64,000 bases of DNA, taken from Nothopassalora personata. Its lineage: Eukaryota; Ascomycota; Dothideomycetes; Mycosphaerellales; Mycosphaerellaceae. The stretch is from the NCBI GenBank assembly GCA_033816765.1, contig CM066292.1, positions 4,960,001-5,024,000 on the forward strand, read 5' to 3'. The notes under the pieces were generated by a model. It was not told the origin of the DNA and did not search any database. It saw only the letters and a list, made by a program, of their open reading frames with translations. Position numbers and translations under genes: made by a program. Below are positions 21,319 through 30,150 of this stretch, one piece after another (within the stretch, counting starts at the first letter, position 1; the number at the start of each line of letters is the position of its first letter).

Positions 21319-24300
21319 TCCACTCTGTGAGCGCAACACACAGTGGACCGCACGAGTCACGAGTACAAGAGCATGAACATGAGCAAGGACCTCCTGAGAG
21401 AGGCAAGGTTTTGAGCATATCGGCACACTCCCTGCTGGCTGCAAACCACTCTGTAGATGAACACAATCCAGTGATAGCTTCTCATTTGGTTATGCCATGC
21501 ACAGTGAATGGAAAGATCCCTGCTCAAACCTTTCATGATGATGGTGCTAACTCTACGTACTTCGACATCGACTTTGCGCGCAGAAATAACCTTGATATGA
21601 TACAACTGCCCAACCCCATGGGGCTGATGTTAGCAGACGGCCAACCTGCTAGTGACCTAATCACTCACAGAACAACGGCACAGATCCAGATCGGCGACCA
21701 CGTGGAGACAAGGTCTGGTTACTGCGCATCACTGGAATATGATGTAGTCCTCGGCCGACCCTGGCACGACGAGCATCAGCCTGTGTTCCACTATGCGTCA
21801 GGAACCATGACTCTGTTCTCAGCCTATTGCCGCGCCAACTGCTTGAGGAGCACTGAACCCGTATGCGTGCAGTCTATCAACGACAAAGGAACCACGCCGG
21901 TGTGCATCCTGCAGACCGAAATGCCAGTGCTCGAACCCTCCAGATCCAACTTCGCTAACTACGTACGACCTTACGTAGAGGATGAAGATGAACCCGTCCC
22001 AGCTGTGGTTCAGGAGACACACAACACGAAGGCAGCCATGCGGCATGCAGTAGACCTTGAAGAAGAACTGGAAGCATCACACCACGCCCGTAAGCCATTA
22101 CCTGCTGATGGTCCTGACACTCTGAAGCGTCCGGCTCGACACACCAAGAAGGCGCCGAAGCCTATGCCAGAAGAACCCGAGATCGATATCAAACCCATCA
22201 CGGCAGAGGCGCTTAGGCGAATGAGTCGCAGGCAAGGCTGTGAAATTCATATGATGTGGATGTTTGATCCGAAAGAAGACCTTGACAAACAAGTCGCTCG
22301 CGATCCCCTCTCAGCTTGTGCGCTGAAGGCATTCGGCATGCGAGCTAAGCCCGTAAGAGGAGGCACGGCTGCGATGTTGGTGGACTCCAACACTCAGGAG
22401 AACATGGACAGATTGGAGAAGTCCCCGGGTGATTACACCCAGCGACAACTCAATGCATCTGCCGTGTCAGCCGACGACTATCAGCGATTCATGAACGGCA
22501 AAGACAAAGACCAAGATCCTACCCCTTTGCTGCCGGTTGAATTCCGAGAAATGGCCAGACTGTTCAGCCGCAAGGAGGCAGACAAGGTGCCACCAAGGAG
22601 ACCAGGTGTGGACCACGAGATCAAACTGAAGAACGGTCAAACCCCTCCGTTTCGAAGACCATACTCCTTCTCCGCTCGGGAAAACGAGGTCATTAAAAAA
22701 TGGGTCGATGACCAGCTCGAAAAAGGCTTCATCCAGCGCAGTGTGTCACCAGCAGCAGCACCTGTTCTGATAGTAAAGAAACCAGGCGGAGGACTCCGCG
22801 TTTGTGTCGACTATCGTGCACTGAACGCGCTGACCACAAAGAGCAGGTACCCAATCCCTCTCTTTCAGGAAACGCTAGACCGCATTGCAGGCGCGCAATG
22901 GTTCACTAAGCTAGATGTCATTGCAGCATTCAACCGTATCCGCATTGCAGCAGGGGATGAATGGAAAACGGCATTCACTACTAGGTATGGGCAGTTCGAA
23001 TGCGTGGTTATGCCCTTTGGATTATGCAATGCGCCAGGAACATTCCAATCCTTCATTAACGACACTCTGAGGGAGTTCTTGGATGACTTCGTATCATGCT
23101 ACCTGGATGATGCACTTGTATTCAGCAAAACCAGGGAAGAGCACGTCCAACATGTGCTAAAGGTTCTGAGAAAGCTCGACGCTGCTGGACTGCAGCTCGA
23201 CATCGACAAGTGCGAGTTCTTCAGACATGAGACCACATATCTTGGCGTAATTATTACGAACGAAGGCATCAAAATGGATCCAGCCAAGATCGAATGCGTG
23301 AAGAACTGGCCTACTCCCGCCAACGTTACCGATATTTTGTCGTTCACGGGGTTTGCCAACTTCTATCGGCGGTTCATCAAAGACTTTAGCAAGATCTGTT
23401 TGCCCATGACCAAACTCACGCGCAAGAACGTACCATGGGAATGGTCAGAGTCGTGCCAACGAGCATTCGACGCGCTGAAACAGGCATTCATCGACGCCCC
23501 TACACTGAAGCACTTCTATCCAGGAAGAGAAACGATTCTCGAAACAGATGCCTCGGATTACGTGACCGCAGCAGTCCTTTCTCAACGAGATGAGAATGGC
23601 GTACTTCATCCGATCGCATACATGTCCAAGAAGATGGATCCGCAACAGTGCAATTACGACATCTATGACAAGGAGCTTTTGGCGATCGTACAAGCTTTCG
23701 AAGAATGGCGCCCGGAGCTAACCGTCAACGAGTACGGCACTGACGACTACGAGAATCTGCCAGACCCCGACTCTGCAGAGGACAAGCCTACTCTCGTGTA
23801 TTCTGATCACAAGAACCTTGAATGGTTCATGAGTACGAAACAGCTTAACCGAAGGCAAGCTAGGTGGGCCGAGTTCCTGTCCCAATTCTTCTTCAAGATA
23901 GTGTACCGACCAGGCGTACAAGGCACGAAGCCGGACAGTCTCACACGGCGCTCACAGGACCTTCCTGTGCCTGGCGATCTTACTGATCCGCGCAATCAGC
24001 AACAACATCAGATATTGCTTGGGCCAGACCGGGTTCTGAATCTGTCCTCCACGAGAGTCCTTAGCGCCTCCGCCAACGACGTCGTGACTCCGCTCACCAC
24101 CGCCATCCGAGAATTGTATGCGCAGCCAGAAGCAGAGGAGGCCGTCCAACAACTGGAACGCGATGAGCCATGCACGCTGCTACGAAAACATCGTATCGAC
24201 GACCGTCATGCAGTGCCAGTTGGGGGAATGATATACATCAAGAACATCTATGGCGGATACAGCCTGTTCGTTCCACCAGAGTCAGAAGATGCCCTTGATG

Positions 24301-26318
24301 AAGGAGAAGTGCCGGTGCGCACTCGCATCGTGCAAGCTTTCCATGACCATGCCGCAGCGGGCCACATGGGAGATGAAAAGACTTACGAACTCGTTGCTCG
24401 CAATTATACTTGGCCAGGCATGGCTCGTTTTGTCAAGAAATACGTCCGAGCTTGTCGCACTTGCCACACGAACAAGAGCACCAACATCCAGTACCCTGGA
24501 CTGTTGAAGCCGTTGCCTGTACCATTCGGCGCATGGGAAGACATTGCTGTCGACTTCGTCGTCAAACTGCCGGAGGGGAAGAGTGCGGTGGATGGACGAA
24601 CATACGAGAACATCATGACGGTCACATGCCGCCTTACCAAGGAAAGACACATCATTCCTGTCCTCTCGATGACCGCCGAACATTGTGCCTTGGTGTTCTT
24701 GAAGTACGTGTTCAGCAGACATGGGCTTCCCAAGTCCATCGTCTCAGATCGCGGCACGCAATGGGTATCGGCCTTTTGGCGAAGGATCTGTGCCCTCCTA
24801 GGCATCAACCAGAAGCTCTCATCTTCATATCACCCGGAGACGGACGGCCAGTCGGAGAACACGAACAAGGTGATGGAACAGTACCTCCGCATGTTCGTCA
24901 ATTACGCTCAGGATGACTGGCCGGATTGGGCCCCGTTGGCCGAGTTTACTGCTAACAACGCCGTATCAGCTACAACAGGGGTATCACCGTTCTACGCCAA
25001 CACAGGACGTAACCCACGCTTTTCCGAGCTCCACCTCGAGCTCCCAATGCCACTTATGCCACACAGGCAACGACTCGACGCGGAGTCAGCAGACAGGTTC
25101 GCAAGAAAGATGCATGACATGCAGGAGTTCCTACGACAGCAAATGGCCCTCGCCCAAGCCGTCCAAGCCGAATACGCAAACCAAAACCGTACACCAGCAC
25201 CACGATACGTCGAAGGTAACGAGGTATGGGTGAGCACCGAGAACTGGGAGATGGAGAGACCGTCTAGGAAGTTGGACGTGAAGTGGTCAGGTCCGCACGT
25301 GATCACGGAGGTGCTGCCGGGGAACACCTATAAAGTGGAGCTGCCGCCCACTATGAATATTGACAACCGCTTCCACTCACACCTTCTAGCACCGGTTCAT
25401 CCTCCGGTCGAAGGGCAAGTACAACCTGCGCCTCCACCGATACGAATCGTGGACGACGAACAACACGAAACCAACCCAGCCGAGCCCGACTTTTGGGAAG
25501 TGGAGGAGGTGTTGGATTGCAAGAAGAGATGGCCGAGAGGAAGAACACCTAGAGGTGGTGTGAAAGAGCCATATTATGAGTACTTGGTGAAGTACGTTGG
25601 ATACCTAGAACCATCCTATGAAGCTGCGGGCCAGGTCATTGAGACAGCCGCCGCCTCTGTCGCCGACTTTCACCATAACCATCCTCGAGCAACCAGACCA
25701 CCTGGTTTTCAACCTCCTGCAGACTGGGTTGCCAATGAGGATGCCACGGGCATGCGACTGGCGCGTGACTCAGCACTCAATGCAGCAGCGATGGCTCTGA
25801 TGCCGGTGGGACCTGGACTCAGGACTTGTGAGAAAGAGGGCGATACGCGTCGCGATGACGATCTTTCTCGACAAACAGACCAAGTAACAGGAGTGGATCT
25901 GCTGATTGGCGCGAGTCATGACGACAGTGAAGCTGATGCGCATCAGATCGCAGTGTGTAGCCGCCTGGATGGCGCGAGTCACTACGGCACAGGGTACCTG
26001 TGTGAAGAGCTGGGTACACACACCGAGAAAGACACCGTCCGGACAGTAGCTGAGGCTGCTGCGCCGTGTCGCCGCGAAAGTCTGCCTGCGTTACGTAGCG
26101 TCATAGATGGTTACGCGGAGGACGAGGAAGTCGACACTGTGACGGATGATGAGTTGATAGACGACGAGAAGTTCGCGAAGGCAATGATGGATACGATGGA
26201 TAGGAGAGGACAGAGTGCTCCGGAGCGCACTCTCAGAGGGGGGGGTAGTGTCACCGTACCGGCGCCCATTCACCTCGATCCGCGCGCACGTGCGTGGGCA
26301 CCACAAGCGCGCCGCTGA
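21309..26318 (+). CDS. pol: Pol polyprotein of intact chromovirus
   Basis: Reached by -1 frameshift from Gag; no ATG start is needed. Domains by position: a retropepsin-like aspartic protease around D-D-G-A (about 21535); reverse transcriptase about 22560-23130 with L-D-V-I-A-A-F-N, M-P-F-G-L-C-N-A-P and Y-L-D-D (about 23098); RNase H about 23530-23900 with T-D-A-S-D and D-K-E-L-L-A; an HHCC zinc finger about 24350-24470; an integrase core with Asp (about 24551), S-D-R-G-T-Q (about 24745) and Glu in S-E-N (about 24858); a chromodomain about 25494-25700 (Y-L-V-K-Y-V-G-Y). A ~200-residue tail follows. The last 23 codons lie inside the 3' LTR. All catalytic residues I looked for are present. The chromodomain suggests targeting to heterochromatin, which fits the insertion site. 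Confidence 0.95.
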   Translation, partial: KRLVHSVSATHSGPHESRVQEHEHEQGPPERGKVLSISAHSLLAANHSVDEHNPVIASHLVMPCTVNGKIPAQTFHDDGANSTYFDIDFARRNNLDMIQLPNPMGLMLADGQPASDLITHRTTAQIQIGDHVETRSGYCASLEYDVVLGRPWHDEHQPVFHYASGTMTLFSAYCRANCLRSTEPVCVQSINDKGTTPVCILQTEMPVLEPSRSNFANYVRPYVEDEDEPVPAVVQETHNTKAAMRHAVDLEEELEASHHARKPLPADGPDTLKRPARHTKKAPKPMPEEPEIDIKPITAEALRRMSRRQGCEIHMMWMFDPKEDLDKQVARDPLSACALKAFGMRAKPVRGGTAAMLVDSNTQENMDRLEKSPGDYTQRQLNASAVSADDYQRFMNGKDKDQDPTPLLPVEFREMARLFSRKEADKVPPRRPGVDHEIKLKNGQTPPFRRPYSFSARENEVIKKWVDDQLEKGFIQRSVSPAAAPVLIVKKPGGGLRVCVDYRALNALTTKSRYPIPLFQETLDRIAGAQWFTKLDVIAAFNRIRIAAGDEWKTAFTTRYGQFECVVMPFGLCNAPGTFQSFINDTLREFLDDFVSCYLDDALVFSKTREEHVQHVLKVLRKLDAAGLQLDIDKCEFFRHETTYLGVIITNEGIKMDPAKIECVKNWPTPANVTDILSFTGFANFYRRFIKDFSKICLPMTKLTRKNVPWEWSESCQRAFDALKQAFIDAPTLKHFYPGRETILETDASDYVTAAVLSQRDENGVLHPIAYMSKKMDPQQCNYDIYDKELLAIVQAFEEWRPELTVNEYGTDDYENLPDPDSAEDKPTLVYSDHKNLEWFMSTKQLNRRQARWAEFLSQFFFKIVYRPGVQGTKPDSLTRRSQDLPVPGDLTDPRNQQQHQILLGPDRVLNLSSTRVLSASANDVVTPLTTAIRELYAQPEAEEAVQQLERDEPCTLLRKHRIDDRHAVPVGGMIYIKNIYGGYSLFVPPESEDALDEGEVPVRTRIVQAFHDHAAAGHMGDEKTYELVARNYTWPGMARFVKKYVRACRTCHTNKSTNIQYPGLLKPLPVPFGAWEDIAVDFVVKLPEGKSAVDGRTYENIMTVTCRLTKERHIIPVLSMTAEHCALVFLKYVFSRHGLPKSIVSDRGTQWVSAFWRRICALLGINQKLSSSYHPETDGQSENTNKVMEQYLRMFVNYAQDDWPDWAPLAEFTANNAVSATTGVSPFYANTGRNPRFSELHLELPMPLMPHRQRLDAESADRFARKMHDMQEFLRQQMALAQAVQAEYANQNRTPAPRYVEGNEVWVSTENWEMERPSRKLDVKWSGPHVITEVLPGNTYKVELPPTMNIDNRFHSHLLAPVHPPVEGQVQPAPPPIRIVDDEQHETNPAEPDFWEVEEVLDCKKRWPRGRTPRGGVKEPYYEYLVKYVGYLEPSYEAAGQVIETAAASVADFHHNHPRATRPPGFQPPADWVANEDATGMRLARDSALNAAAMALMPVGPGLRTCEKEGDTRRDDDLSRQTDQVTGVDLLIGASHDDSEADAHQIAVCSRLDGASHYGTGYLCEELGTHTEKDTVRTVAEAAAPCRRESLPALRSVIDGYAEDEEVDTVTDDELIDDEKFAKAMMDTMDRRGQSAPERTLRGGGSVTVPAPIHLDPRARAWAPQARR
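21318..21348 (+). promoter_or_regulatory. Frameshift-stimulating hairpin
   Basis: GTCCACT (21318-21324) pairs with AGTGGAC (21342-21348). After a C/C mismatch, TGTG (21326-21329) pairs with CACA (21337-21340), leaving a 7 nt loop. The spacer from the heptamer is 5 nt (21313-21317), within the 5-9 nt usual for -1 frameshift signals. Pseudoknot formation was not assessed. Confidence 0.75.
26235..26245 (+). other. Polypurine tract of intact chromovirus
   Basis: AGAGGGGGGGG ends 3 bp before the 3' LTR (26249). It is the expected plus-strand primer for reverse transcription, and it lies inside the pol frame as a Gly-rich codon run. Confidence 0.85.
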
Positions 26319-26441
26319 CTAAGCCGCTGACTAATCGGCTTGGCGCTCCCTTAAGTATCTCGCGCTCTCCGCGCCTCTCTTAGATAGCTATCTATTCGAC
26401 TTGTACCTTATCCGACCACGTGCTTGCACCTGCTTGTGACA
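26249..26441 (+). repeat. 3' LTR of intact chromovirus
   Basis: A 193 bp copy of 18903-19095 with one visible difference. It contains the pol stop codon (26316-26318). Confidence 0.95.
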
Positions 26442-28699
26442 GAAGGGGGCGTTTACGGGACTAATAGGCATATCCTTAGGCAGTCCTTCATTAGTATCGT
26501 TCCCTAATCTATTTACTTAGGCATTATTTCCCCTTCCTAGGGTTACCCCGGATTTAGCTAATAATTGAGTTTCGCTCATTTAAGCACTAACTTCGTTAAT
26601 TATTTTAACCTCCTACTAGTTAATCTTAGCTTACCGGATCTCCTATTCTAATTGTAGGCGAACTTTCTTAGTAGCCTTAGCTCGGGCTCGTAGATCCTAG
26701 GCTAAGGACCGGGTCCTCAGGTGCGGATTCTTTAGAATGCCTACGGGTGCCTTCCCTTTCACTTTATTAGACTGCATAGGATAGGTAGATACCTCGTTAA
26801 GCTCGCCTAAGTCAATCGCCTACTCCGCTTTACTTTCTTCGAATAAGACCTAATATATCCTAGTAGCCTTCTCCGTTTAGCTAGACCGTGCGTCCTAAGG
26901 GCTATATTCTATTAAATGCCTAAAGTTAGGAGGGGGCTTAGAATAATTAGGAGGCGTGACCTTAGTTACCCTAGTATAGTCCCTACCTATCTATTACTTA
27001 CGTAGTACGGCAATTTTATACTAGTTATTAAACTCGATTAGCCTATAATGTTCTTTGAGTAGAGGGAGCATATAGAGCAGTTTCGGTTTACTATAGTCCC
27101 TCCGAAAGTTGAACTTAGTAGGACGCGGATCGCCTTCTTTCCCTAGATACTACTAGTTATTCGGGGCGAGGTATACGTAGCCCCGGGATATTAAGGACCT
27201 TATCGCCCTACAATTACTAGCCTAGTGCTTCGAACTACTATAGTTATAGTAATAACTATCTATCGCTTTAGACTATTCACGATTCTAGGATAGGGGACGC
27301 TATATTACGTAAACCTATAGTTTAGTATCTAGGTCGTGCCTCTCCGGTTATATAGAGCGTTAATTCTCGCTCGGGTAGAAGGTACCCGCGTCCGCGACGC
27401 GACCGCGCTAGTATGTACGTATGCTTATTTTAGCTACCTTCTAGATTAGATTATTATTAACAACAGTCCTAGAGGTAGCCTTCTTAAGCGTGTTAATCTT
27501 AGGCTTAAGGCGCGGCATTTACTTTACGACTAAGCGGTATAGCTAAGGTAAAGTAAGAGGGAAATCTATATATATAGCTTTCTATCCCTCCTTACTATCT
27601 ACGATACTAGTAGCTTTATCGAGGATCCTCTAAAAGTCCCTAAACTTCTTAGGCTACTTTAGGTAAAGCCCGTAAGCCTTATAGACCGCTTTCGCGACTA
27701 CCTCTAGTAATCCCTAAAGGAGGAGGCGACTCCGGGAGCTATTATCCAAATCCTTAGGTTCAATTAGGTTACTTAAGGATACAAATAGGCGGATGAATTC
27801 CTTTATATCCTATTCTTCGGGCCTCTTACCTTACTACGCCCTAACAATCTTCTTAAGATATTCCCGACTCCCTAATATTAAGTAGGCGTTAAACCTTAAG
27901 AACTCTAATAAGAACGCCCTCCTAAAACGTGCCTTGTTAGTGAGCTACCTAGGTAGTCTTATAACTACGCGCTAGATAGTAGTTTCGCAATTACGCTTAA
28001 ACCTACCCTAGAAATCATCCTTCTTAATAGATGCCCGAGGCGGATACTAGTCTATTGGGTCGCTAAACCGCTCCTAGAACTTAGTAGTATTAGTACTATT
28101 AAAGAACGGATTCTTAGCACCTCCTAGAGGTAGAAAGCGAGGGCTAGCGTTTTCTATTACTACTACTAATCGTCTAAAGAGGGTAGTTATAGTATCTATT
28201 CTAATTATGCTATTCGTGCCTATACCTATACCTAATTTAGCGGCGCTAGTTCCGCTTCTCCCTTCTTTACTAGATTTAGGTGTTTCCCCTTCCTCCGATT
28301 CCTCTATCCCCTTATAAGGGATAGAGTCCCTATAGACCCCTTCTATTTTCGTAGGGTTTATAGGCTACTCGTAGCCTCTACCTATGTCGGTAAAGGTGCT
28401 AGGTTTTTTAAGTAATGTAGCCGTATCTATTGTTACGTAGTACTTACTTTACAATGCACTAATACTAGTTATTACTTAATAGGACCTTATAACCGTGATT
28501 GTTGCTAAATACCTTAGACCTTAAGTGTTTTCGACCTTAGTCGACCTTAACCGTAAACCTTAACCTTAAACCTTAACCTTAAGTAATAACCTTAACCGTA
28601 AACCTTAAACCTTAAACCGTGATTTTAACCTTATAAACTAGATACTAATACGCTACCGGGTGTACACTTAATAACCCCCCCCCCCATTAACTACTAAAA
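26442..28699 (-). mobile_element. R1 copy 2, 5' part (gag and leader), RIPped
   Basis: The reverse complement of R1 copy 1 from about 4545 back to 2282. It resumes after the chromovirus with the second GAAGG. It carries the gag remnant (initiation region near 28425) and the heptamer tract at about 28500-28625. A run of twelve or more C at about 28673-28685 equals the G run of copy 1 (about 2306). It ends against repeat C at 28700, at the same junction as R1/A in copy 1 (AGACATTATTTTAG). Confidence 0.8.
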
Positions 28700-28740
28700 T
28701 AATGTCTACTAACTACCCTATGTAGGCCTATTTAAGTTAT
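28700..28740 (-). repeat. Terminal repeat copy C, distal 41 bp
   Basis: The end of repeat C (AGTAGACATTA on minus), separated from the rest (35303-35636) by insertion of the G2 chromovirus. The two parts together give 370 bp, the same length as the uninterrupted copy D. Confidence 0.85.
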
Positions 28741-28936
28741 TATAAGGGGCAGCCTAGTAGCTAATCCTTACATGTAGCCTTATATATAACATACGGTCGC
28801 GACCGGCTCCTAAGCCGCACGTAACACGTATACGTACACCTTACGACCCGCGATGCGTCTTAAACAAAAGGTAAGAATTAGTTCATCTACGACTAGTAGG
28901 TCGTAGGCGTACTATACATTGTAACATCCCTTAATA
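28741..28936 (+). repeat. 5' LTR of G2 copy 1
   Basis: Starts TATAAGGGG and ends CCCTTAATA; the un-RIPped relatives read TGTAAGGGG and CCCTTAACA, so the TG/CA ends were mutated by RIP. Confidence 0.92.
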
Positions 28937-28999
28937 GTTCTAATTCTTCTCTTCGTTACAATCTATACACGCTATAGAGTCCGAACGCGACGACAGTAG

Positions 29000-30150
29000 C
29001 GCTACGCCTACGGCTCCCCTAAGCCCTAGGGCCCAGTAATAAGCGAGGCGTGTAGCCTTAGTCGTAAGGAGGGATGCCCTTTAGGTAGAGGTTAAGGAGA
29101 AGGGGATATAGAGGGAGATTAAACAGTTAGAGATCTTACGGGACGTAAGCGTGCCGCCGGCGGACCCTTAGGGCAAATCCGGCGGAGAACCATCCCCTAC
29201 TCCCCCTCCCCCTCCTCTATCTATAGTAACTAACGATAATATCGTAGCTCGAGGCGCGGTCGTATCGTATACGACACGTTTACGTCTTAAAGAACCTACG
29301 CCTTTTAGAGGGGACTCGATTAAGAAAGCACGGGTATTCCTAAGGGAGCTCTCTCTTATCTTTACCCTCTTAGGCGGCACGTATGCGACGAACGAGTTAA
29401 AGGTCCTATATAGGGTTATGTACCTAAGCGGAGAGGTAAGTAAGCGATAGTACGCTAACTATAGCGTCCTTAACCTTAAAGGGTATATATACTAGGACTT
29501 TAAGGAGTTCTATCGAGACGTATACGGTAACCCTATAAACCGCGTACTTAACGTAATGTTAGAGTATAAGGCGGTAAAACAGAAGGATAACTAGATAGTG
29601 CGTTAGTTTACGACTAAGCTAGATGTTATAGAGGATTAGTTAGGGGACTATACGGAGGCGTAACGCGTACGATATATGCTCGCTAAGCTTACGCCTAGCC
29701 TACGGTCCGTAATCGTTAAGTTTTATAACATCCTAATAACTAGAGAGGAACTAGTAATCCTAGCTTTGCGCATTAAAAGCACGGAGCGTAGTAGCGGAGG
29801 GTACGACCGCGGGTAGCATAGTCGCCGTAGGCGAGAGACTAAGGGCGACTAAGGGCGAAGCGATCGTAGCTCGAAGTAGTAGAAGCATAGTTAGGCGTCG
29901 CGCGACCCGGGTACGAGTTACTAGCGGGACGCCGGCGGATCGTCTATAACCTTCGATAGGACTAAAGCAGAGTGCTATAGATGCTATAAGAAGGGTTACA
30001 TTAAGACGGATTGCCCGAATAGGCACCTATAGAAGGACCGTAACGCGTAAGCGGTTCGTAGGGTAGACGCTACGAAGGCTTTAACTAAGAAGGGCAGCGA
30101 CTAGGGAAAAGGTAGAGGACTAGAAGTAGGTCGCTCCTAAGTCCGAGTTT
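29000..30150 (+). pseudogene. G2 copy 1 gag remnant
   Basis: A RIPped Gag frame follows the leader. A zinc knuckle remains recognisable at about 29969-30019 (E-C-Y-R-C-Y-K-K-G-Y-I-K-T-D-C-P), with the expected His replaced by Tyr (CAC to TAC, a RIP change). Upstream is a charged region with a Pro/Gly-rich segment. Longer uninterrupted frames here on the minus strand (for example 29168-29380) are shadows. The start and end are approximate. Confidence 0.6.

Larger units (their letters stand above)
18903..26441 (+). mobile_element. Intact Ty3/Gypsy chromovirus, recent insertion
   Basis: A 7,539 bp element with 193 bp LTRs (18903-19095 and 26249-26441) starting TGTCACC and ending TGTGACA. The LTRs differ by eye at one base. 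The target duplication is GAAGG (18898-18902 and 26442-26446). It carries a self-complementary primer site, gag, a -1 frameshift signal, a full pol with protease, RT, RNase H, integrase and chromodomain, and a polypurine tract. CA and TG are normal, so it has not suffered RIP, unlike everything around it. It inserted into the dead R1 copy 2. It looks capable of transposition on sequence grounds. Confidence 0.95.

Noticed and set aside
29168..29380. Minus-strand frame with counterpart 45169-45381 on +
   Set aside because: Antisense to G2 gag in both copies; not conserved beyond the repeat.
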